Assembly: GCA_017308345.1 (NCBI GenBank)
Contig: JAFKFE010000447.1
Coordinates: 1-5,507, forward strand
Source: Alphaproteobacteria bacterium
GTDB taxonomy: Bacteria > Pseudomonadota > Alphaproteobacteria > Rhizobiales > Rhizobiaceae
DNA: 5,507 bases
Direction of reading: 5' to 3'
The position numbers and the translations under genes are program-made. Numbering within the stretch: position 1 is the stretch's first letter; every line of letters starts with the position of its first letter. Positions 1 through 5,272 of the stretch are shown here, in pieces. The notes beneath the pieces are model-generated. The model searched no databases, had not been told where the DNA came from, and saw only the letters and a list, made by a program, of their open reading frames with translations.

Positions 1-304
1 CCGCCAGCCCGACGCCGCCGATAACGGCAAGCAGCAGGCTGAGGAAGGTGATTCTCAGCGTCACCAGCAGCGACGAGAACAGCAGGCCCGCGTCGTTGTG
101 CAGCGTCTGCAGCACCACGCCCGGCCGAGGCAGGATGTATTGCGGGATCTCGTTCCAGACGCAGATGCGATCCCAAAGCCAGATCGCCAGCACCATGATC
201 GCCAGCGGCAGCACCCATTTGCCGATGCGCTCAAGCCGCTCCTGGCGGACCCGGCGCGCCTCCTCCGGATCGAGCTTCAGCGCGGTGTCGTCAATGGCCG
301 TCAT
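1..304 (-). CDS. ABC transporter permease, NitT/TauT (SsuC-like) type, N-terminal part
   Basis: This is the N-terminal 101 codons of an inner-membrane permease; the rest lies beyond the left edge. The reading frame starts at an ATG (304-302) inside the 3' end of the ATPase gene, overlapping it by 14 bp, which indicates translational coupling. Visible parts are a charged cytoplasmic leader (about residues 1-28, rich in Glu and Arg), a first membrane helix at about 29-46 (WVLPLAIMVLAIWLW), then the segment ILPRPGVVLQTL at 57-68. That segment matches the 'LPxPxxV' stretch which typically follows helix 1 in SsuC/TauC/NrtB-type permeases. A second hydrophobic helix begins near residue 84. The conserved EAA loop that contacts the ATPase would be downstream and cannot be checked. 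It should form the channel of the importer encoded just upstream in the operon. The family assignment is good; the substrate is unknown. Confidence 0.88.
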   Translation of the reverse strand, partial: MTAIDDTALKLDPEEARRVRQERLERIGKWVLPLAIMVLAIWLWDRICVWNEIPQYILPRPGVVLQTLHNDAGLLFSSLLVTLRITFLSLLLAVIGGVGLA

Positions 305-1112
305 GATGGGATCCGGCAGTTGAGTTGATGGCATTCACCAGCACGTCGGAAGCCTGGCGGCAGAGCGCGGCATAGTCGGGCGAAGTCCGGAAAACCTCGT
401 CGCGCGGATAGGGCGCATCGACAGCCAGTTCGTCGAAGACGCGCCCCGGCCGCGCCGCCATCACCACCACGCGGTTGGAGAGAAACACGCTTTCGAAAAC
501 GCTGTGGGTGACGAAGATGACGGTGAAGCGCTCATCCTGCCATAGCTCCAGAAGGTCGTTGTTGAGCTTGAAGCGGGTGATCTCGTCCAGCGCCGCGAAG
601 GGTTCGTCCATCAGGAGGATGCGCGGCCTGGTCACCATGGCGCGGGCGATGGAGACGCGCATCTTCATGCCGCCGGAGAGCTCGCGCGGCACGGCATTCT
701 CGAAGCCGTTGAGATGGACGCGCGCCAGCATCTCCATCACCGCCGGCGCCGCCTTGGCGCGCGACACGCCTTTCAGCCTGAGCGGCAGCCAGACATTGTC
801 GAAGACGCTCGCCCAGGGCAGCAGCGTTGGTTCCTGGAAGACGAAGCCGGTGTTCGAGCGGTCGATCGGGCCGCGCCAGTCGAGCTGGCCGGATGTGGGC
901 GTCGACAGGCCGGCGATCAGCCGGAGCGCCGTCGACTTGCCGCAGCCGGACGGGCCGAGCAGGCTGAGGAAGTCGCCCTCGCGGATCGCCAGGTCGACCT
1001 TGCTCAGCGCCGTCACGCCGTTGGAAAAGACTTTGCCGACATTGCGCAGCGACAGCAGCATCGGGCGCTCGTCCGATGCCGCCGGCGTCTCAGTCACTTT
1101 CTCCAAAATCAT
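291..1112 (-). CDS. ABC transporter ATP-binding protein, NitT/TauT (SsuB/TauB-like) family
   Basis: This 273-residue ATPase energises import from the cytoplasmic face of the membrane. All nucleotide-binding motifs are intact: Walker A GPSGCGKST (53-61), Q-loop Gln93 in VFQEP, signature LSGGM (145-149), Walker B ILLMDE (165-170) followed by the D-loop AALDE, and switch His203 in VTHS. The segment TLLPWASVFDNVWLPL after the Q-loop is characteristic of the nitrate/sulfonate/taurine subfamily. Length is normal for that family. The gene begins 14 bp after the binding-protein stop and its end overlaps the permease start by 14 bp. No strong ribosome binding site precedes the chosen ATG. Met18, just before the first beta strand, is a possible alternative start and would lose no motif. 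Translation may depend on coupling to the upstream gene. Confidence 0.95.
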   Translation of the reverse strand: MILEKVTETPAASDERPMLLSLRNVGKVFSNGVTALSKVDLAIREGDFLSLLGPSGCGKSTALRLIAGLSTPTSGQLDWRGPIDRSNTGFVFQEPTLLPWASVFDNVWLPLRLKGVSRAKAAPAVMEMLARVHLNGFENAVPRELSGGMKMRVSIARAMVTRPRILLMDEPFAALDEITRFKLNNDLLELWQDERFTVIFVTHSVFESVFLSNRVVVMAARPGRVFDELAVDAPYPRDEVFRTSPDYAALCRQASDVLVNAINSTAGSHHDGH

Positions 1113-1115
1113 CTC

Positions 1116-1128
1116 AGGCGGGCCGCCT
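1116..1128 (-). other. Small GC-rich hairpin between binding-protein and ATPase genes
   Basis: There is a perfect inverted repeat, AGGCG / CGCCT, with a 3-nt loop. It overlaps the stop codon of the binding-protein gene and sits just before the ATPase start. No T-tract follows. In importer operons where the binding protein comes first, a hairpin at this junction commonly stabilises the upstream mRNA or lowers downstream expression, giving excess binding protein. That role is inferred here. With only 5 bp it could be chance in GC-rich DNA. Confidence 0.35.
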
Positions 1129-2131
1129 ATTTCTTGAGCTCCAGCCCGACGCCCTTGTTGATGAAGGCCAGCGTATAGGCCTTCTTGATGTCGATGCCCG
1201 GCTGCGCGACCTTGGCCTTGACCATCTTGTCGTAGAAGCTCTGGATGCGCGCGTCGGTCATTGCGCCGATGCCGAGCTTTTCCGTGTCGCCGGAATCGAC
1301 CACGCCGAACTTCTTCAGTTGCTCGATCGAGAAGGCGATTTGCTCATCCGTCATGTCCGGATTGTCCTTCTTGATCATGTCGTTGGCGGCCTTGTTGTCG
1401 CCGTAGAGATAGTTGTACCAGCCCTTGGCCGAGCCATCGACGAAGCACTGCACCACCTCCGGCCGCTTGTCGATCGTGTCCTGCATGACCTCGACAGTCG
1501 TCGCATAGGTGTCCCAGCCATAGTCGGCGAGCAGGAACTGGTTCGGCACGAAGCCGCCCTGCTTCTGCACCGCGAAGGGCTCGGACGTCACATAGCCCTG
1601 CTGGATCGACTTCTTGTTGGCGATGAAGGGCGCCGGGTTGAAGGTGTAGGGCACGCGCTTTGCCGCATCGAAACCGAGCTCGGTGACCATCCACTGGAAG
1701 AAGGTCTGCGCGCCCTCGTCGCCGAGGATGTACTGGTCGGCGTTCTTCAGGTCCTCCCACTTGTCCAGCCCCTGCCCCGGCTGGGACATGATCACCTGCG
1801 GGTCCTTCTGGAAATCGGCGGCGACGACACGCATCGGAATGCCCTGCTGGACGGCGTCGAAGGCCGAAAGCAAATTGCCGCCCATGTAGAAATCGATCTT
1901 GCCGGCAAGCAGCATCGGCCGGCCGCTGACCTGCGGACCGCCCTGCATGATGGTGACGTCGAGGCCGCAGGCGGCATAGGTGCCGTCGGCGACGGCCTGG
2001 TAGTAGCCGCCATGCTCCGGCTCGGCGAGCCAGTTGGTGCCGAAGGTGACTTTCTCGTTGGCGGCCGCGCCAAGCGTGCCCGCCGCCAGCAGGGCGACGG
2101 CGCCCGCCAGTATCTTCTCTTTTCCGTACAT
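1127..2131 (-). CDS. ABC transporter periplasmic substrate-binding protein, NMT1/THI5-like (NitT/TauT) family
   Basis: This 334-residue protein should capture the substrate in the periplasm and pass it to the permease. Residues 1-24 form a signal peptide: a Lys-containing start, hydrophobic core ILAGAVALLAAGTLG, and an Ala-rich cleavage site, GAAA before Asn25. There is no lipobox cysteine, so it should be soluble. The mature protein opens with VTFGTNWLAEPEHGGYYQA, which resembles the NMT1/THI5 fold entry region (compare 'NHTGFYVA' in yeast THI5), then GLDVTI (56-61), GGPQV and AGKIDFYMGGN (76-86). The ATG at 2131 is chosen because AGAGGGTG lies 5 nt upstream and the signal peptide starts there; the frame stays open to 2233, but the extra 34 residues look non-coding. 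It is the first gene of the operon and divergent from the RidA-like gene. Relatives bind taurine, sulfonates, nitrate, pyrimidines or riboflavin; the ligand here is unknown. Confidence 0.93.
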   Translation of the reverse strand: MYGKEKILAGAVALLAAGTLGAAANEKVTFGTNWLAEPEHGGYYQAVADGTYAACGLDVTIMQGGPQVSGRPMLLAGKIDFYMGGNLLSAFDAVQQGIPMRVVAADFQKDPQVIMSQPGQGLDKWEDLKNADQYILGDEGAQTFFQWMVTELGFDAAKRVPYTFNPAPFIANKKSIQQGYVTSEPFAVQKQGGFVPNQFLLADYGWDTYATTVEVMQDTIDKRPEVVQCFVDGSAKGWYNYLYGDNKAANDMIKKDNPDMTDEQIAFSIEQLKKFGVVDSGDTEKLGIGAMTDARIQSFYDKMVKAKVAQPGIDIKKAYTLAFINKGVGLELKK

Positions 2132-2136
2132 AACAT

Positions 2137-2144
2137 CACCCTCT
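2137..2144 (-). promoter_or_regulatory. Ribosome binding site of the binding-protein gene
   Basis: AGAGGGTG on the minus strand is a good Shine-Dalgarno match 5 nt before the ATG at 2131. It decides the start in favour of the signal-peptide Met rather than the upstream in-frame Met at 2233. Confidence 0.7.
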
Positions 2145-2271
2145 GTTGGCTCCGGCGCGCCATGCGCTGGGCTCGACACCATTGGTTCAAGAAGCAAGAC
2201 ACATGCCACCGCCCGGCCTGCCTGCTTGCGCAAGGCTCGACGCGAAGACCGGACGGGTCATGCTGTACAAA

Positions 2272-2291
2272 AGGCATCGTGCCTATTTTTT
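2272..2291. terminator. Terminator-like hairpin with T-tract in the divergent region
   Basis: The stem AGGCA / TGCCT with a TCG loop is followed on the plus strand by ATTTTTT. On the minus strand it is followed by TTTTG. It therefore resembles a weak bidirectional rho-independent terminator. The stem is only 5 bp. No gene reads into it from the left on the plus strand, so if active it would cut leader transcripts or divergent read-through. A protein-binding site is an equally good reading. Confidence 0.25.
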
Positions 2292-2304
2292 GGACGCCTG
2301 TCCA
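2291..2304. promoter_or_regulatory. Candidate operator palindrome TGGAC-N4-GTCCA
   Basis: This is a perfect 5-bp inverted repeat with a 4-bp spacer, next to a -10-like CATAAT and directly after a run of six T. Size and symmetry fit a dimeric repressor site of GntR type, but nothing in the sequence identifies the protein. The site is about 80 bp before the RidA-like start and 160 bp before the importer start, so one regulator could control both. Chance remains possible. Confidence 0.3.
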
Positions 2305-2383
2305 TAATCGCCCCGGCGGCATGCACGGCATCTTGAATGTTTCATGAATCCGCAAATAGGCTGACCGCGGACAGGAGAATGCC

Positions 2384-2767
2384 ATGCTCAAATACCTCGC
2401 CCCCAAGTCGATCAAACCCCCTTTCGCCCGCTACAGCCACGGCGTCGAAATACCCGCCGGAAAACGCCTTGTGCTCTGCTCGGGCCAGTTGGGCATCGGC
2501 CCTGACGATGCCGTTCCGGAGGATGCCGGGGCGCAGACGGAGCTTTGCTTCAAGAATATCGCCGCGATCCTGAACGAGGCCGGGCTGACGCTGAACGATA
2601 CCGTGCGCATCAACGCCTTCGTCACGGACCGCGCCCATCTGCAGGCATATATGGACGTTCGCAACCGGCTGTTTTCCGATCCGGCGCCGGCCTCGACGCT
2701 GATGATCGTCTCCGGCTTCGCCCGGCCGGAATTCAAGGTCGAGGTGGAAGTGCTTGCCGCCGCCTGA
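2384..2767 (+). CDS. RidA/YjgF/UK114-family protein, non-archetypal Rid subgroup
   Basis: This 127-residue protein has the usual length of the Rid family of small trimeric cytoplasmic proteins. The family pattern is clear: GKRLVLCSGQLGIGPDD (26-42), the helix TELCFKNIAAILNEAGL, DTVRINAFVTD and the end strand ARPEFKVEVEVLAAA. Archetypal RidA hydrolyses reactive enamine/imine intermediates using an arginine in a 'PARS' motif (Arg105 in E. coli). Here the region reads DPAPASTLMIV, so Ser/Thr appears to replace that arginine. This points to one of the other Rid subgroups, whose activities are mostly unassigned and often tied to catabolic operons. The ATG is supported by AGGAG (2373-2377), 6 nt upstream. 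It is followed after 69 bp by the creatininase-family gene on the same strand and probably shares its transcript. Confidence 0.92.
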   Translation: MLKYLAPKSIKPPFARYSHGVEIPAGKRLVLCSGQLGIGPDDAVPEDAGAQTELCFKNIAAILNEAGLTLNDTVRINAFVTDRAHLQAYMDVRNRLFSDPAPASTLMIVSGFARPEFKVEVEVLAAA

Positions 2768-2772
2768 CGGTT

Positions 2773-2789
2773 GCCCGCGACCACCGGGC
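2773..2789 (+). other. Weak hairpin between ridA-like and hydrolase genes
   Basis: GCCCG and CGGGC are separated by a 7-nt loop just after the RidA-like stop, and GCTTTAG follows. It lacks a real T-run, so I do not call it a terminator. It might partially attenuate or stabilise the upstream part of a shared transcript. The short stem makes this uncertain. Confidence 0.2.
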
Positions 2790-2825
2790 GCTTTAGATGA
2801 TCCCAATCAGACAGCAGTGCCAGCC

Positions 2826-2830
2826 GGGAG
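2826..2830 (+). promoter_or_regulatory. Ribosome binding site supporting a GTG start
   Basis: GGGAG lies 6 nt before the GTG at 2837. It supports this non-ATG start for the creatininase-family gene, since no ATG occurs in frame before residue 49. Confidence 0.6.
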
Positions 2831-2836
2831 ACGAAC

Positions 2837-3634
2837 GTGACGACAAGACGTGTGTGGTGGGGCGACTACCGGACGACCGAATATGCCTCGATCGACGCCG
2901 AAGCGACCATCGCCGTGCTGCCGGTGGCGGCGATCGAGCAGCATGGCCCGCATCTGCCGGTCTCGACCGACACTTCGATCATGATGGGCATGCTGGAGAC
3001 CGTGATCGCGCGCCTGCCCGACGATCTCGACATCCGCATCCTGCCGGTGCAGGCGGTCGGCAAGTCGAACGAGCACTTGCATGCGCCGGGAACGCTCACC
3101 CTGCCGGCCACCACACTCGTGGACGCCTGGACCGAGCTCGGCCTGTCGGTCGCCCGCGCCGGAGTGAGGAAACTGATCGTCGTCAATTCGCATGGCGGCA
3201 ACGAAGAGATCATGGGCATCATCTCGCGCGAACTGCGCGTGCGCGCAAGGATGCTGTCGGTGAAGACGAGCTGGCAGCGCTTCGGCCGCCCGGCCGGCAT
3301 GTACACCGAGCTCGAGGACCGTCACGGCATCCATGGCGGCGATGTCGAGACCTCGCTGATGCTGCACTTCCGGCCCGATCTCGTCGACATGGGCAAGGCG
3401 GAGAATTTCGTCTCGAATGTCGGCCGCGCCGAAAAGGAGTTCGCCCTGCTGCGCCACACCGGCACCCACGCCTTCGCCTGGATCGCCAGCGACCTCAATC
3501 CGAACGGCGTGGTCGGCGACGCAAGTATCGCCACGGCGGAAAAAGGCCGGCTCACCGCCGAGCATCAGGCCGACGGCTTCATCAGCCTGGTCAGGGATAT
3601 CCGTAAGGCGAAGCTTACGGACTGGCTGTCATAA
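2837..3634 (+). CDS. Creatininase-family metal-dependent amidohydrolase, substrate unknown
   Basis: This 265-residue protein has the full length of the creatininase family, whose members hydrolyse cyclic or linear C-N amide bonds with two metal ions. The N-terminal strand LPVAAIEQHGPHLPVSTD gives Glu34, His36 and Asp45, at the same numbers as the metal ligands of Pseudomonas creatininase. VVNSHGGN supplies His119, and HGGDVETS (166-173) supplies Glu171. True creatininases carry NGHYEN with a further Glu ligand; here it is Gly-Gly, the common form in other branches such as formamidopyrimidine deformylase and MftE-like proteins. The start is GTG, chosen because GGGAG lies 6 nt upstream and because the next Met is past the metal motif. 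It lies 69 bp behind the RidA-like gene and opposite the importer, so it likely breaks down the imported compound. The family is sure; the substrate is not. Confidence 0.93.
   Translation: MTTRRVWWGDYRTTEYASIDAEATIAVLPVAAIEQHGPHLPVSTDTSIMMGMLETVIARLPDDLDIRILPVQAVGKSNEHLHAPGTLTLPATTLVDAWTELGLSVARAGVRKLIVVNSHGGNEEIMGIISRELRVRARMLSVKTSWQRFGRPAGMYTELEDRHGIHGGDVETSLMLHFRPDLVDMGKAENFVSNVGRAEKEFALLRHTGTHAFAWIASDLNPNGVVGDASIATAEKGRLTAEHQADGFISLVRDIRKAKLTDWLS
3601..3620. other. 7-bp inverted repeat inside the 3' end of the hydrolase gene
   Basis: CCGTAAG and CTTACGG flank a 6-nt spacer within the last ten codons (DIRKAKLTD). It is followed by no T-run in either direction. Placed 12 bp before the stop and near a convergent gene end, it could act as a 3' mRNA-stabilising or rho-assisted terminator hairpin. 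This is inferred from symmetry alone. Confidence 0.35.
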
Positions 3635-3644
3635 GCCAAACGCC

Positions 3645-3667
3645 AGCTCAACTTTCAATAGTTAGCT
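3645..3667. terminator. Possible weak hairpin at the convergent gene junction
   Basis: AGCT-C-AACT pairs with AGTTAGCT across a 6-nt loop, leaving one bulged base. It covers the stop codon of the phosphatase gene and lies 10 bp past the hydrolase stop. Being AT-rich, short and without a clean T-tract, it is at best a weak bidirectional termination element. Confidence 0.2.
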
Positions 3668-4157
3668 CGAAGGGGATTCCCTCGAACGCGTCGGCGCCGC
3701 GTCCGATCGCCTCGATCGCGGCGACCATGCGTCCGTCGCGCTGAAGCAGCGTGTCGGCGACGGCGATCAGCCGAGGATTGGGAGTGGCCGTCGGCGAGAG
3801 AAAGCGCAGCGTCCTAGCAAGCTCCATCTCGTCACGCCTGGGCGCCAGCGCCGCCGCGATGATGTACGCCGAGGCGGTCGAGCGGCTGACGCCCGCATAG
3901 CAGTGCACGACCAATGGCTTTGCCTGGTCCCAGCGATAGGCGAAATCGAGCAAGGCGCGGACATGCTCCTCGCCCGGCATCGTCATGCCCTCCTGCGCCA
4001 CGGCGATGTCGTGCATGACGAGATGGAGGTGGTTTTCCGCCAGGATCGAGGCCGGGCGGATCACCTCCGTGCCCGCGGCAAGCAGTGACAGCAAGCGCTG
4101 CGCGCCGGTCCTCGCCACGGTTTCGTCGACCTTCGACAGCGAACAGACATGGATCAT
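3648..4157 (-). CDS. Protein tyrosine / dual-specificity phosphatase-like protein
   Basis: This 169-residue cytoplasmic protein has the cysteine phosphatase P-loop HCYAGVSRST. Cys86 is the nucleophile and Arg92 binds phosphate (Cx5R), with Ser91 and Ser93 around it. Asp50 in LHLVMHDIA lies 36 residues before the cysteine and is the likely general acid. The order of Asp, a helical segment with PGEEHVRALLDFAYRW, then LVVHCYAGVSRS matches a small phosphatase-like family common in alphaproteobacteria. The ATG at 4157 is preceded by AAGGAG (4166-4171 on the other strand), 8 nt away, a strong site. The gene lies 74 bp downstream of cobC on the same strand with a palindromic repeat between them, so co-transcription is possible but not certain. 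Whether the substrate is a protein, nucleotide or metabolite is unknown, and no family evidence known to me ties it to cobalamin. Confidence 0.87.
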   Translation of the reverse strand: MIHVCSLSKVDETVARTGAQRLLSLLAAGTEVIRPASILAENHLHLVMHDIAVAQEGMTMPGEEHVRALLDFAYRWDQAKPLVVHCYAGVSRSTASAYIIAAALAPRRDEMELARTLRFLSPTATPNPRLIAVADTLLQRDGRMVAAIEAIGRGADAFEGIPFELTIES

Positions 4158-4189
4158 TGTCCGATCTCCTTCGGCGCATCCTCGCGCCT

Positions 4190-4240
4190 AGAGCATGATG
4201 CCGAAAAGTGTGAAGCGGTTTTCGAACGATATCATGCTCT
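4190..4240. repeat. Nested palindromic intergenic repeat of rhizobial type
   Basis: Perfect 10-bp outer arms AGAGCATGAT (4190-4199) and ATCATGCTCT (4231-4240) enclose inner arms CGAAAA (4202-4207) and TTTTCG (4219-4224). The single-stranded form would be a hairpin with a GTGTGAAGCGG loop. I recall near-identical 'GAGCATGATGCCGAAAAGTG' sequences as abundant dispersed intergenic elements in Mesorhizobium and related genomes, but I could not count copies. It fills most of the 74-bp gap between the phosphatase and cobC genes, and its right arm contains the cobC stop codon. It may form RNA structure between two co-oriented genes. Confidence 0.8.
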
Positions 4241-5272
4241 TTCTTCCTGATTTAGAGCCCACGCGGCAAGGGCGCCTTCAAGGCGCTGCCATTCCGCCGC
4301 GCTGCCCGGCAGGCCGACGCGCAAGACCTGCGGCCGCCCGGCGAAATGACGGACCAGCACGCCGCTCGAGCCAAGCGCCGAAAACAGGCCCGGGGCTTCG
4401 GGAAACGACAGATAGCGGAACAGGCTGGTGCCGCCGGCGACCGGAACGTCGAACCGGCCGAGCAGAGCGTCGAGACGCCCGGCGTCCCGCGCCAGGCGTT
4501 GCCGCATGGCGGCCTGCCAGCCCTCGTCCGACAGCGCGCGGATGCCATATTCGAGCGCAGGACCAGCCACCGCCCAGGGCCCCAGCTGCGCATCCAGCCG
4601 TTCGGCCGTCAATTGATCAGCCAGCGCGAAGCCGAGCCGAATACCGGCAAGGCCGAAGAACTTGCCGAACGAACGCAGCACGACGATGCCGCCCGCCCCG
4701 ACCTCGCCGGCCAGGCTTTGCTCGATCGGGCCGACATCCATGAAAGCCTCGTCGACGACGAGCAGCCCGCCCCTGGCGCGAAGCCGCGCGGCAAGGTCGA
4801 GCAGGCGAGCCTTCTCGATCACCCGACCGTCCGGATTGTTGGGATTGACCAGCACCGCAAGGTCCGCGTCGGCCAGCGCGTCGAAATCCCCCACCTCCGC
4901 CACGGCATGGCCGGCTATGGCGGCGGCCCGGGCGTGTTCGGCATAGGTTGGACCGAGCACCAGCGCCTTGCCGGGCCGCAAAAGCGAAGCCACGCGCGGC
5001 AGGAGGATCTGCGTGCCGGGCGCCGCAGCCACATGCGCCGCCGACGGCGCGCCATAGGCCGTGGCCGCAATTTCGGCCAATTCGCGCAGTCGTTGCGATT
5101 CCGGCAGGCGTGACAGGGCGGTGGCGGGCAGGTCGAAAAGCGGATAGGAGTGCGGATTGATACCTGTCGAAAGGTCGACGAAAGGCCGTGGCGCGTGAGG
5201 GAAGAGCGCGCTCGCCCGGCTAAGGGATCCGCCGTGATCCACCGCAGCAATCGCTCCATCAAGAAGCTTCAT
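4232..5272 (-). CDS. cobC: Threonine-phosphate decarboxylase for cobalamin synthesis (CobC; called CobD in Salmonella)
   Basis: This 346-residue PLP enzyme of aminotransferase fold type I decarboxylates L-threonine O-3-phosphate to (R)-1-amino-2-propanol phosphate, the linker of the cobalamin nucleotide loop. Family marks are HGGSLSRA (13-20), FVDLSTGINPHSYP (31-44), the cofactor-phosphate region AAAPGTQ, NPNNPDG (143-149), VDEAF with Asp174, the Schiff-base lysine Lys204 in SFGKFFGLAGIRLGF, and Arg318 in VLRVGLPG for the substrate carboxylate. Length is normal. The ATG at 5272 has AGGA 5 nt upstream. A GTG at codon 11 is an alternative that would still keep the HGG motif. Its start codon overlaps that of divergent cobD by 2 bp. 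At the other end the last codons and the TGA lie within a palindromic repeat, so the C-terminal tail (ERA) is repeat-encoded. Confidence 0.95.
   Translation of the reverse strand: MKLLDGAIAAVDHGGSLSRASALFPHAPRPFVDLSTGINPHSYPLFDLPATALSRLPESQRLRELAEIAATAYGAPSAAHVAAAPGTQILLPRVASLLRPGKALVLGPTYAEHARAAAIAGHAVAEVGDFDALADADLAVLVNPNNPDGRVIEKARLLDLAARLRARGGLLVVDEAFMDVGPIEQSLAGEVGAGGIVVLRSFGKFFGLAGIRLGFALADQLTAERLDAQLGPWAVAGPALEYGIRALSDEGWQAAMRQRLARDAGRLDALLGRFDVPVAGGTSLFRYLSFPEAPGLFSALGSSGVLVRHFAGRPQVLRVGLPGSAAEWQRLEGALAAWALNQEERA

Larger units (their letters stand above)
2132..2383. promoter_or_regulatory. Divergent control region between importer operon and ridA-like operon
   Basis: These 252 bp separate two oppositely transcribed operons, so both promoters and any operator should lie here. 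It is less GC-rich than its surroundings between about 2260 and 2360. Short symmetrical elements are visible: CTTGCGCAAG (2225-2234), AGGCA-TCG-TGCCT (2272-2284), TGGAC-GCCT-GTCCA (2291-2304), ATGC-ACG-GCAT (2321-2331) and TTCATGAA (2341-2348). I see no convincing sigma-70 pair. CATAAT (2303-2308) could be a -10 box for the rightward operon but lacks a good -35, and TTGAAT (2333-2338) is a weak -35-like hexamer. No regulator gene is in the window. Confidence 0.55.

Noticed and set aside
2132..2233. N-terminal extension of the binding protein to the Met at 2233.
   Set aside because: The ATG at 2131 has a strong ribosome binding site and begins a standard signal peptide. The upstream residues would bury the signal peptide inside the protein.
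1076..2347. A 423-codon open frame on the plus strand opposite the binding-protein gene.
   Set aside because: It is antisense to a gene with a signal peptide and clear family motifs. Its translation is Leu/Val/Arg/His-biased with no recognisable domain, as expected of a shadow frame in GC-rich DNA.
2797..3606. Plus-strand open frame overlapping the hydrolase gene in another frame.
   Set aside because: It has an Arg/Asp/His-rich low-information translation, while the GTG-started frame gives the creatininase-family motifs and has a ribosome binding site.
2837..3634. Assignment as creatinine amidohydrolase (crnA).
   Set aside because: The NGHYEN motif of true creatininases is replaced by NSHGGN, and no creatinase or sarcosine oxidase gene is nearby.
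4158..4231. CRISPR repeat or transposon end.
   Set aside because: There is only one copy, with nested inverted rather than direct repeats. There are no spacers, no transposase and no target-site duplication.
4346..5113. Long plus-strand open frame opposite cobC.
   Set aside because: It is a shadow of cobC, which has all its catalytic motifs. The translation is Arg/Ala/Gln-rich and shows no domain.
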